Part shown: positions 17,922-25,170 of the stretch, in pieces
Layout of the letters: each line of letters begins with the position of its first letter
Numbering within the stretch: the first letter of the stretch is position 1
Source of the DNA: Candidatus Komeilibacteria bacterium S5_K13
GTDB lineage: Bacteria; Patescibacteriota; Patescibacteriia; UBA1558; S5-K13
Direction of reading: 5' to 3'
Assembly: GCA_019248485.1 (NCBI GenBank)
Contig: JAEHGL010000010.1
Coordinates: 1-36,624, forward strand
DNA length: 36,624 bases
Notes under the pieces: model-generated
Told to the model about the DNA's origin: nothing
What the model saw: the letters and a program-made list of their open reading frames with translations, nothing else
Database searches by the model: none
Translations under genes and position numbers: made by a program

Positions 17922-18051
17922 CTCGCCCAACGGCGAAGCCAAGGCGGACTAATTTTACTAATGATGCTAATTATAATACAAATATACTAATAAAATATTG
18001 GTTTTACAAATGAGATTTGTATAATTAGTATTATTTGTATATTAGTATATT
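17922..18051. repeat. GC-rich palindromic element plus 12-bp inverted repeat (copy 1)
   Basis: The 158-nt gap between corA and cysS starts with a GC-rich island whose modules are CTCGCC (17922), GCGAAGCCA (17933-17941) and GGCGGAC (17943-17949). After this, AATATACTAATA (17981-17992) and TATTAGTATATT (18040-18051) form a perfect 12-bp inverted repeat with a 47-nt loop. The same GC-rich modules in the same order recur at 19043-19106 on the other side of corA. Confidence 0.7.
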
Positions 18052-18053
18052 AA

Positions 18054-18983
18054 TTAGTCGAGCCATTTTTTCTGTCTAAAGTACAAGAATAATAATATCA
18101 TACATATTGCTATTACTATTACAGCGCCTAGAAATCCATAATTTGAACTTTGAAATGGTATCACGAAGTTCATTCCAAACATAGAAGAAACAAGGGTTGC
18201 TGGAAAAACTAGTACTGAAATTATTGTAAGAGTCTTCATGATGCTATTTAGTTTGAAAGAAATAAGAGACTCATTTGTATTGTGCAGTGCTTCAATATTT
18301 TCCTTTTGATTTTCAAGCATTTCCCAAATTTCTTTTGATCTTTCTAATAAACTATCAAAAAAATAAGACATATTACTATTTTCAAATATTGGATTTTGAA
18401 TAGCATTAGAAGATAATTTTTTCATTACATTTTTATGAGATTGAACACTTTTTCTAAAGTTAACTATATTTCTCTTTACAATCAATATTTCATTAACCAT
18501 TTTTCTTTCTTGATGATTGAATATGTGCTCTTCAATATTTTGCATGTCTTGAGATATGTGATTTAAAATAGGGAAACAATATTTTTGTAAATCGTTTAAT
18601 AGTTGATATAGTAAAAAGGATATTCCACCGCTTAAATATTTTTCTCGCTCCATCTCATTTCTTTGGCATATTTCAAATATTCTATTTATTGGTTCTAACT
18701 TTTTGTCATTTAGGGTTACTATAAAATCAGATCCGATAAATATATCCACTTCTGATAAAGAAATTGCCCTTGTGTTTCTATCAAAATAAGGAAAATTAAG
18801 AACAATAAATGTATAATTATCATATTGTTCTATTTTTGCTCGTAAACTGAGATTTAGACAATCGTCTAAATTAAAGGGATGAAAATTATAATTCTGTCTT
18901 AAATATTCAACAGAGCCAAGATTTGGATTTGTAATATGTGTCCAAGTAAAATTTTGTGTTTTTATTTTTTGTATTAAACCCAT
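18054..18983 (-). CDS. corA: CorA-family divalent cation transporter
   Basis: 309-aa membrane protein of the CorA family, which carries Mg2+ (sometimes Co2+ or Ni2+) as a pentamer. The long N-terminal cytoplasmic domain contains PFNLDDCLNLSLRAKIEQYD and the family IFIGSDFIVTLND. A helical stalk of about 140-240 residues follows. Two membrane helices lie at the C-terminus (about 247-266 and 281-302) with the signature GMN in SSMFGMNFVIPF at the pore mouth, and a basic RQKKWLD tail. It is bracketed on both sides by copies of one repeat family. Confidence 0.93.
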   Translation of the reverse strand: MGLIQKIKTQNFTWTHITNPNLGSVEYLRQNYNFHPFNLDDCLNLSLRAKIEQYDNYTFIVLNFPYFDRNTRAISLSEVDIFIGSDFIVTLNDKKLEPINRIFEICQRNEMEREKYLSGGISFLLYQLLNDLQKYCFPILNHISQDMQNIEEHIFNHQERKMVNEILIVKRNIVNFRKSVQSHKNVMKKLSSNAIQNPIFENSNMSYFFDSLLERSKEIWEMLENQKENIEALHNTNESLISFKLNSIMKTLTIISVLVFPATLVSSMFGMNFVIPFQSSNYGFLGAVIVIAICMILLFLYFRQKKWLD

Positions 18984-19042
18984 AAGATTAATGCTGAATT
19001 ATTAATAATGAATTTTGAATAAATTCATAATTTTAAATTTTG

Positions 19043-19106
19043 CTCGCCTCGGCATAGTCTCCAGCGAAGCCAGGAAATTTATTCATCATTTCCGCCAGAG
19101 GCGGAC
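19043..19106. repeat. GC-rich palindromic element (copy 2) in an AT-rich inverted repeat
   Basis: In the 227-nt gap between the divergent corA and the 165-aa gene, CTCGCC (19043-19048), GCGAAGCCA (19064-19072) and GGCGGAC (19100-19106) recur in the order seen at 17922-17949. TCCGCC-AGA-GGCGGA (19091-19105) is a perfect 6-bp hairpin. The AT-rich flanks (AATGAATTTTGAATAAATTC on the left, AAATTTATTCATCATT and ATCATTCAAAAT on the right) are imperfect inverted copies of each other. Confidence 0.7.
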
Positions 19107-19162
19107 AGGCATCATTCAAAATCTATAATTAATTATAGCATTGTAGCATATTACTTGCAAAA

Positions 19163-19178
19163 TATGATATAATATAAT
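19163..19178 (+). promoter_or_regulatory. Overlapping -10 boxes upstream of the secretion ATPase operon
   Basis: TATGAT (19163-19168) and two overlapping TATAAT boxes (19168-19173 and 19173-19178) lie 33-48 nt before the ATG at 19211. TTGTAG at 19141 is a possible -35, at 16 nt from the first box. Confidence 0.45.
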
Positions 19179-19210
19179 CGAGTATAAATTAATACTGTAT
19201 ATAAATTATT

Positions 19211-19708
19211 ATGGCAGATATAAAAAATATTATTGAAAAAAATCCAAGTGAACAATTTCAAAGCCCCGTTTCTCAAGAGCAAAAAAAGATTGAAATTATT
19301 CCTACAAAAGAAAACTCTCAAGAATTTTCACAATCAGAATTATCAACTCAAGATTCTTTGTCTGCTATAAATCAACAAATTCAAACTAAGGGTAATACAA
19401 AAATAACCCCTTCTGATCAAGCCGAGTTAGCAAAGGAAATAGAAAATGTATTAGAGAGTGGTTTGGAGGATTTATATCTAAAAATGTCAAAAGCAAAGCA
19501 GCTTCAATTTAAGCAAAAAGGAGAAGATGTGAGTAACAAAATTGCAATTTTACTCAAAGAAGCAAAAATTAGAACTTCAAAAATTTTGAATCTTATTATG
19601 TCGTGGCTAACTATTATTCCAGGAATTAATAAATTTTTTATACGTCAAGAAGCAAAAATTAAAACAGACAAAATTATAATATTAAAAAATAAAGACCCAC
19701 ATTCATAG
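19211..19708 (+). CDS. Conserved hypothetical protein upstream of the DUF87/TraD-like ATPase
   Basis: 165 aa. The N-terminal 60 residues are polar, Gln/Ser-rich and probably disordered. From about residue 66 the sequence is helical and charged (DQAELAKEIENVLESGLEDL, then MSKAKQLQFKQKGEDVSNKI). It continues through a short hydrophobic stretch (ILNLIMSWLTIIPGINKFFI) to a basic end with IKTDKIIILKNK. I recognise this pattern from other CPR genomes directly ahead of a large secretion-type ATPase. That points to an accessory partner, perhaps membrane-associated, but no function can be assigned. The ATPase ATG is 16 nt downstream. Confidence 0.75.
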   Translation: MADIKNIIEKNPSEQFQSPVSQEQKKIEIIPTKENSQEFSQSELSTQDSLSAINQQIQTKGNTKITPSDQAELAKEIENVLESGLEDLYLKMSKAKQLQFKQKGEDVSNKIAILLKEAKIRTSKILNLIMSWLTIIPGINKFFIRQEAKIKTDKIIILKNKDPHS

Positions 19709-19724
19709 ACGGGTAGCTAAAATT

Positions 19725-22229
19725 ATGAATTTATTTGATACTAATTTTCAAATAGGAAATATGTCAATTTCATTTTTGGGATTAATGATAATTTTTGTTG
19801 TTTTTATATTAATAATATTTTTTATTATTTATTTGTTGTTTAAGTTTATTAATAAATCCAATGCTAAACCATATTTTTCTATAAAGCTCATTAGTGTAAG
19901 AGTTCCTAAATATGAAGATGTAAATTTTACAAATCCAGACCACAAGCAAGAAACAATACAAAAAACCCAAGAGCAGATTGCTATTGCTGAAAATCTATAT
20001 AGTATTTTAGGCGGTATTAAGGCTCAAAAGGGTTTAAAGGCAATGCTTCAGCGAAGGGATGATCATTTTTCGTTAGAAATGGTTTTAAAAAGTGGGCTTA
20101 TTAATTTTTATGTAGGAGTTCCAGAAAATAATATAAACTTTTTTGAAGAACGTATTCACGCTATTTATCCCCATGCGGAAATAGAATTGATTGATGATTA
20201 TAATATTTTTACTCCAAGCGGAGTTACATTGGGAGAATCACTTAGGTTTAAAGAAAGTTTTATTTTCCCACTTAAGACGTATAAAAAGTTAGAGATGGAT
20301 CCACTGGACTCAATTCTTAATTCAATGTCAAAAATAAGCTCTGAGGATTCGGTGGTTATTCAAATAATTGCAAGAAGTGCAAATAAAGGATGGCATAAGA
20401 TAAGTAGAAAATTTACTAAAAGCATTTCAAAGGGAAAAAATCTAAAAGAGGCAAAAATTTCTTCAGGATTAGAGAGTTCTTGGAACACATTTTTTTATTA
20501 TATAGGACAATTTTTTGATTCATTTAAAAATAAAGAAGAAAAGCAGACAGAACAGCATCAGCCACTTTCTCAGATGGAGACAGAGATGATAAAAACTATT
20601 GAAGAAAAAAATTCAAAAGCAGGTCTTGATGTAAATATAAGAATCGTTGTCAATTCTCAAAATGAGATAATAGCGAAGACTTATTTAGATAATATTAGAA
20701 ATTCATTTTCTCAGTATAATTTATATCAATATGGTAATCAATTAGAGAGAGCAAGGCAAAATAAAGATGATCTTATAAGCGATTTTATATATCGTAGGTT
20801 TAACGAAAGCTATAAAATGATTTTAAATACAGAAGAGCTCGCGAGTATTTATCATATGCCACTCACCACAACAGAAACTCCAAATGTAGCATGGCTTGAA
20901 TCAAAAAGATCTGGCGCTCCAAGTAATATTCCTCTTGACGGGCTTACTTTGGGAAAAAATGTTTATAGAGACAAAGAAACAATAATTAAAATAAAACAAA
21001 AAGATAGATTAAGACACACATATATAATTGGTAAGTCTGGTACGGGTAAGTCGTATTTGCAGGTAAATATGGTTATTCAAGATATACAAAATGGTGAGGG
21101 AGTTTGTGTTATTGATCCCCATGGAGATTTGATAGAAGACATTTTGAAGTATATTCCGAAAGAAAGAGCAGAAGATGTAATTTTGTTTGATCCCTCTGAT
21201 ATAGAGCGTCCAATTGCTGTTAATATGCTTGAGTTTGAAACACCAGATCAGAAAACTTTTGTGATTAATGAAATGATAAAGATTTTTGATAAGTTGTATG
21301 ATCTTAAGGCGACTGGAGGTCCAATATTTGAGCAATATATGAGAAATACAATGCTTCTTGCAATGGAAGATGTTGAGTCTGGTTCAACGCTACTTGAAAT
21401 TCCAAGAATTTTGGCTGATGAAGATTTTAGAAAATATAAATTATCAAAGTGTAAAGATTATTTGGTATCTGATTTTTGGCAAAAACAGGCTGAAAAAGCT
21501 GGTGGAGAAGCAGCTCTTGCAAATATGGTTCCTTATATTACTAGTAAACTTACTCCATTTATTTCAAATGACACAATAAGACCTATAATATCCCAACAAA
21601 AAAGCTCTTTCAATTTTAGGACTGTAATGGACGAGAAAAAAATATTGCTTATTAATTTAGCAAAAGGAAAAATAGGCGAATTAAACAGTAATCTTATCGG
21701 AATGGTTTTTGTAGGAAAATTACTTATGGCAGCATTGTCCCGTGCAGATATTGAAGATAATAAAAGACATGATTTTTATCTTTATATTGACGAGTTTCAA
21801 AATTTTATTACTGATTCTATCGCTGTAATATTATCAGAGGCAAGAAAATATGGACTCGGACTTATTATTGCTCATCAGTATATTACTCAACTTGTTAGCA
21901 AGGGCGATGAAAGTATAAAAGATGCTGTATTTGGAAATGCGGGAACATTTATAACTTTTAGAATAGGAACAAAAGATGCTGAAACAATGGTAAAACAATT
22001 TGCACCAGTATTTAATGAGTTTGATCTTGTAAATATTCCAGCTTATAATGCTTATGTAAGATTGTTGGTTGATAATTATAATCCACCAGCATTTAGTATG
22101 AAGGTTACATCTCGTGAAGAACCAAAACAAAATTATACAAAAGAAATTAAAGAATTATCTCGTCTAAAATATGGTAAGGATAGAGAACTTGTTGAGTCTG
22201 AAATAAGAGAAAGAATGAAATTAATCTAA
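19725..22229 (+). CDS. Type IV secretion/conjugation-like ATPase (TraD/VirB4-HerA superfamily)
   Basis: 834-aa membrane-anchored AAA-type motor. A single long membrane helix lies near residues 14-43 (FLGLMIIFVVFILIIFFIIY). A region of about 350 residues of unknown fold follows. The ATPase domain begins near GLTLGKNVYRDKETIIKI, with Walker A GKSGTGKS at 436-443, DPHGDLIEDILKYIP, Walker B YLYIDEFQNF (D689, E690) and the conserved GLGLIIAHQYITQL sensor region. Such proteins pump DNA or protein at the envelope, and in CPR bacteria they are linked to type IV pilus or DNA-uptake-like machines. No relaxase or VirB6/8/9/10 genes are next to it, so conjugation is not supported. Confidence 0.88.
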   Translation: MNLFDTNFQIGNMSISFLGLMIIFVVFILIIFFIIYLLFKFINKSNAKPYFSIKLISVRVPKYEDVNFTNPDHKQETIQKTQEQIAIAENLYSILGGIKAQKGLKAMLQRRDDHFSLEMVLKSGLINFYVGVPENNINFFEERIHAIYPHAEIELIDDYNIFTPSGVTLGESLRFKESFIFPLKTYKKLEMDPLDSILNSMSKISSEDSVVIQIIARSANKGWHKISRKFTKSISKGKNLKEAKISSGLESSWNTFFYYIGQFFDSFKNKEEKQTEQHQPLSQMETEMIKTIEEKNSKAGLDVNIRIVVNSQNEIIAKTYLDNIRNSFSQYNLYQYGNQLERARQNKDDLISDFIYRRFNESYKMILNTEELASIYHMPLTTTETPNVAWLESKRSGAPSNIPLDGLTLGKNVYRDKETIIKIKQKDRLRHTYIIGKSGTGKSYLQVNMVIQDIQNGEGVCVIDPHGDLIEDILKYIPKERAEDVILFDPSDIERPIAVNMLEFETPDQKTFVINEMIKIFDKLYDLKATGGPIFEQYMRNTMLLAMEDVESGSTLLEIPRILADEDFRKYKLSKCKDYLVSDFWQKQAEKAGGEAALANMVPYITSKLTPFISNDTIRPIISQQKSSFNFRTVMDEKKILLINLAKGKIGELNSNLIGMVFVGKLLMAALSRADIEDNKRHDFYLYIDEFQNFITDSIAVILSEARKYGLGLIIAHQYITQLVSKGDESIKDAVFGNAGTFITFRIGTKDAETMVKQFAPVFNEFDLVNIPAYNAYVRLLVDNYNPPAFSMKVTSREEPKQNYTKEIKELSRLKYGKDRELVESEIRERMKLI

Positions 22230-22313
22230 ATATTAGTTTTCAAAAAGAAAAAAGTATTGTATAATTATGTTGTAAAATAAAAATAAAATTGTGTATAAAA
22301 ATAAATACCAAAT

Positions 22314-22352
22314 TTCGTCCAAGCTTCGATTCATCAAGGCCATGCAGGACGA
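22314..22352. repeat. GC-rich palindromic element before the 203-aa gene
   Basis: In the 144-nt gap, TTCGTCC (22314-22320) is followed by AAGCTTCG (22321-22328) and closed by GGACGA (22347-22352), so CGTCC/GGACG can form a stem. A related word order, TTCGTC then AAGCTTCG, occurs near 25038-25062. The core is the reverse complement of the CGAAGC seen around corA. The ATG of the next gene lies 22 nt further on. Confidence 0.5.
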
Positions 22353-22373
22353 GCAGAATAAACAAAAACAAAA

Positions 22374-22985
22374 ATGTTTAATAAGATAGATGAGTTAAAA
22401 GATATTTTGTCTAATATAGAGTTTGAGCTTAATAAGGCAAAAATAATTTTCAATGAGTTGGGAGTAGATATAAATCCATCATCCCATGATTTTTCTCATA
22501 TAGCAAAGTCGATAGGATCTGAAAAAATGGATGGTGATAACAAAGTTGTTGAAGGGGTTTTCGATGGTGGTCAAATGATAGGTCCTGATGGAAAAAAATA
22601 TTCTATTCCCGCAAACTATTGTTCCAAATCAAAACTTGTTGAAGGAGATATATTAAAACTTATTATCAAAAAAGACGGTAGTTTTGTGTATAAGCAAATT
22701 GGTCCAGTTGAAAGAAAGAGAATAAAAGGGATTTTAATGAAAGATCCAGTCACAGGAGAATTTAAGGTAAAAACCCAAGATAGGTTTTATAAAGTTCTCA
22801 AGGCTAGCGTTACTTATTTTCATGGTAATGATAATGATGAAGCAATAGTTCTAGTTCCGCAAGATGGCGAATCTATTTGGGCGTCTGTGGAAAATATTAT
22901 AGTTGGAAGTGGTGCAAACTCATCAAGAGTTTTGGATAATTCATCTTTTTTAGAAGATGATGAAATTAGCGATTTAAGTATATAA
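22374..22985 (+). CDS. Conserved hypothetical protein preceding dnaX
   Basis: 203 aa. The first 50 residues are helical (KIDELKDILSNIEFELNKAK). The middle part carries a compact beta-rich domain with VVEGVFDGGQMIGPDGKKYS and IPANYCSKSKLVEGDILKLI, then YKQIGPVERKRIKGILMKDP and a VLKASVTYFHGNDNDEAIVL strand. The end is acidic. The motif order is familiar from other Parcubacteria-like genomes as a protein of unknown function. The DGxxYxxPxNYxSKSKLVEGD pattern suggests a small OB- or SH3-like nucleic-acid-binding fold, but this is inference. It is followed by a strong terminator and sits 166 nt before dnaX. Confidence 0.75.
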   Translation: MFNKIDELKDILSNIEFELNKAKIIFNELGVDINPSSHDFSHIAKSIGSEKMDGDNKVVEGVFDGGQMIGPDGKKYSIPANYCSKSKLVEGDILKLIIKKDGSFVYKQIGPVERKRIKGILMKDPVTGEFKVKTQDRFYKVLKASVTYFHGNDNDEAIVLVPQDGESIWASVENIIVGSGANSSRVLDNSSFLEDDEISDLSI

Positions 22986-23000
22986 ATTGATATATCTCAC

Positions 23001-23027
23001 AAACCAGGCTTTGCTTGGTTTTTTTAT
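23001..23027 (+). terminator. Rho-independent terminator
   Basis: AAACCAGGC (23001-23009) pairs with GCTTGGTTT (23013-23021), one G-T pair and a 3-nt loop, and is followed by a run of T. It lies 15 nt after the stop codon of the 203-aa gene. Confidence 0.8.
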
Positions 23028-23056
23028 TTTTTTAATGTAAGATTAGAGGGTCAGGT

Positions 23057-23151
23057 GGTTAGTAGGTTAGTGAATTAGTCTACTAACCCCACTAACCCTA
23101 CTAACTTTCTAACCTTACTAACCCCACTAACTTTCTAACCATTTAACCCCC
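23057..23151. repeat. CTAAC-word repeat region directly upstream of dnaX
   Basis: The gap before dnaX is made of CTAAC variants: CTAACTTTCTAACC at 23101-23114 and again at 23127-23140, with CTACTAACC and CCACTAAC between. On the left, GGTTAGTAG (23057-23065) pairs perfectly with CTACTAACC (23080-23088). The array runs to within 1-10 nt of the dnaX ATG, leaving no Shine-Dalgarno site. Confidence 0.75.
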
Positions 23152-24726
23152 ATGTCCAATACTTTATATAGAAAATATAGGCCTCAAAAATTTGAAGAAG
23201 TAATAGGTCAGGACCATATTAAGATCACTCTTCAAAATGAAATAGAAAATGGTAATATATCACACGCATATTTATTTTTTGGGCCACGTGGAATAGGAAA
23301 AACAACGCTTGCAAGAGTCTTAGCAAAATCAATAAATTGTAAAGATAAAACTAACTCAGAACCGTGTAATAAATGTGAAAATTGTGTATCTATTAATAGT
23401 GGTAGCTTTATGGATCTTATTGAGATAGATGCTGCTTCAAATCGTGGAATAAATGAAATAAGAGAACTTCGTGAAATGGCCAAGTATTCCCCATCAAGAG
23501 GGCAGTATAAGGTTTTCATTATAGACGAGGCCCACATGCTTACAATAGAGGCTTTTAACGCTCTTTTAAAAACATTAGAAGAGCCACCAAAACATGCTAT
23601 TTTTATACTTGCTACAACAGAATTTCATAAGTTGCCAAGCACCATAGTATCAAGATGCCAAAATTTTGAGTTTAAGGTAGTTGATCTTGATAAGCTCAAA
23701 ATACACTTGCAGAATGTTTGTGATCGCGAGGGTGTAAAAATAGAAAGCGGCGTTATTGAATTGCTTACAAAACATTCTGGTGGATATGTAAGAGATGCAC
23801 TTTCAATGCTCGGTCAAGTTCTTGCATTATCAGAAGATAATAACGTTGATTTGGCAACTGCAAGTTTGATATTTCCAAAATCAAATATAGAAAGCGTAGT
23901 TGAATTAATAGATAATATATTATTTCAGAAATTTGATTTTGCTATAAAAGGTTTAAATAAAGTAGTTTCTTCTGGAATTGATTTAGAATATTTTACAGAA
24001 GAGCTTATTAATTATTTGCGAAAAGCAGTTCTTATCAAATTGTCTGGCGCTTCTCAGGATTATTTATGGGATGTAGAAAAAGATATAGAACAAAAACTTA
24101 TTGAGCAATCTGAAAAATTAGACTTAAATATTTGGCAAGGAATATTAGAGGAATTTTATAATGCTTTCGAACATCTAAAAAATGAGAGATTTAAGCAGCT
24201 TCCACTTGAAATTGCAATTATTTCTATAAAGAATAAGTTTTTTACTGAAAAAAAAGAAGATACAAATATGTTTAAGGGTGGTGGAAATATTTTCTCTAGC
24301 AAACCAAAGAATGATGTCAAAAAAGAGGATAGTCAAGAAGATTCAAAAAGTTCTTCTCTAATAAAATCTTCTATTGAAGATATCGTAAAAATTTGGCCAC
24401 AATTACTTATAAATTTGAAAGACTATAATCATTCTCTTTCTGCTTTTGTAAAAGTTGGTCATCCACTGAAAATTAATAAAGATAGAATAACTCTAGGATT
24501 TCAATATAAATTTCATTTGGATAGAATATTGGATGATAAGAATAAAAAAACAATAGAAGAGCTAATTTCTGGAATATTAAATGAAAAGATTACAATAAGC
24601 GCTGAAATAGACGATAATTATGAAGAGAATCATCAGAAAATGATCATCGTTGATAAAAAAGAAGAAATGGACGGTGGTGCTATTGAAGATTTAATGCAAA
24701 GTTTTGGAGGTGAAGTAGTTGGATAA
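23152..24726 (+). CDS. dnaX: DNA polymerase III subunit gamma/tau
   Basis: 524-aa clamp-loader subunit. The AAA+ module shows YRKYRPQKFEEVIGQDHI at the start, Walker A GPRGIGKTT (44-52), the zinc-binding cysteines C63, C72, C75 and C78, Walker B with DEAH (125-128) and the SRC motif (167-169). Domain III follows to about 350, and the C-terminus (about 365-524) is a charged linker plus a tau-like domain. An A8 run (24248-24255) at codons 366-368 (GAA AAA AAA GAA) is a possible slippage site: a -1 shift gives 6 more sense codons and then TAA at 24273, which would leave a gamma-like short form. The ATG lies at the end of the CTAAC repeat region with no Shine-Dalgarno site. Confidence 0.95.
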   Translation: MSNTLYRKYRPQKFEEVIGQDHIKITLQNEIENGNISHAYLFFGPRGIGKTTLARVLAKSINCKDKTNSEPCNKCENCVSINSGSFMDLIEIDAASNRGINEIRELREMAKYSPSRGQYKVFIIDEAHMLTIEAFNALLKTLEEPPKHAIFILATTEFHKLPSTIVSRCQNFEFKVVDLDKLKIHLQNVCDREGVKIESGVIELLTKHSGGYVRDALSMLGQVLALSEDNNVDLATASLIFPKSNIESVVELIDNILFQKFDFAIKGLNKVVSSGIDLEYFTEELINYLRKAVLIKLSGASQDYLWDVEKDIEQKLIEQSEKLDLNIWQGILEEFYNAFEHLKNERFKQLPLEIAIISIKNKFFTEKKEDTNMFKGGGNIFSSKPKNDVKKEDSQEDSKSSSLIKSSIEDIVKIWPQLLINLKDYNHSLSAFVKVGHPLKINKDRITLGFQYKFHLDRILDDKNKKTIEELISGILNEKITISAEIDDNYEENHQKMIIVDKKEEMDGGAIEDLMQSFGGEVVG

Positions 24727-24745
24727 ATATATTTTTATATAAAAC

Positions 24746-24774
24746 AAAAAATAGAGTTTTAGGCTCTATTTTTT
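24746..24774. terminator. Bidirectional rho-independent terminator
   Basis: AAAAAATAGAG (24746-24756) and CTCTATTTTTT (24764-24774) form a perfect 11-bp stem with a 7-nt loop and T runs on both strands. It serves dnaX on the plus strand and tRNA-Asn on the minus strand. Confidence 0.9.
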
Positions 24775-24776
24775 AA

Positions 24777-24852
24777 TGGCTCCGGGGGCAGGACTCGAAC
24801 CTGCGATATCTACGTTAACAGCGTAGCGTTGTACCAACTCAACTACCCCGAA
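24777..24852 (-). tRNA. tRNA-Asn (GTT)
   Basis: Read on the minus strand, the acceptor stem TTCGGGG pairs with CCCCGGA (one T-G pair). The anticodon loop contains GTT flanked by TACG and CGTA-type stem halves, and the T arm is GCAGG-TTCGAGT-CCTGC. Discriminator G is followed by an encoded CCA (24777-24779). Its upstream side has an unusual pair of alternative hairpins (24860-24901). Confidence 0.95.
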
Positions 24853-24991
24853 ATAAAAAATCAGCCTCGTGAGCTGATAAGTATAAACAAAATAGCTCAC
24901 GACTTAGCTGAGATTGTTATTGTTATTTAATTTTGTTATTTTTGTCTTCATATTTATAATATACCATAAAATTAAAATAATACAAGTAGTA

Positions 24992-25020
24992 TTTACTGTT
25001 TAATATATATATACTATAAT
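24992..25020 (+). promoter_or_regulatory. Promoter of tRNA-Gln
   Basis: TTTACT (24992-24997) and TATAAT (25015-25020) are separated by exactly 17 nt. The start of the mature tRNA is 76 nt beyond the -10 box. The leader between them includes GC-rich palindromic repeat words (TTCGTC, AAGCTTCG). Confidence 0.6.
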
Positions 25021-25096
25021 ATCCTTACATTCTGAGATCGTTCGTCTTTGCTAAAGCTTCGGCGCAACTTAGTTTAGTAATTTAAAATAAATATAT

Positions 25097-25170
25097 TCGG
25101 GGATCGTCTAATGGTAGGACAACAGGTTCTGGTCCTGTTTATCTGGGTTCAAATCCTGGTCCCCGAGCCA
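25097..25170 (+). tRNA. tRNA-Gln (CTG), integration site of the element to the right
   Basis: Acceptor TCGGGGA pairs perfectly with TCCCCGA. The anticodon stem ACAGG/CCTGT encloses the loop TTCTGGT (anticodon CTG). The T loop contains TTCAAAT, discriminator G, and CCA is encoded at 25168-25170. The serine recombinase gene on the other strand runs through bases 25108-25170, so the tRNA and the recombinase C-terminus share DNA. Confidence 0.95.

Noticed and set aside
19725-22229. Conjugation machinery
   Set aside because: Only one ATPase and its small partner are present. No relaxase or other type IV secretion genes are seen, so I call it an envelope motor.
23057-23140. CTAAC-word array looked like a CRISPR array
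   Set aside because: Units are short and unequal, no unique spacers lie between them and no cas genes are in the window.
24318-24325. Second A-run (C AAA AAA G) in dnaX as a slippage site
   Set aside because: Only six A and further from the domain boundary. The A8 run at 24248 is the better candidate.
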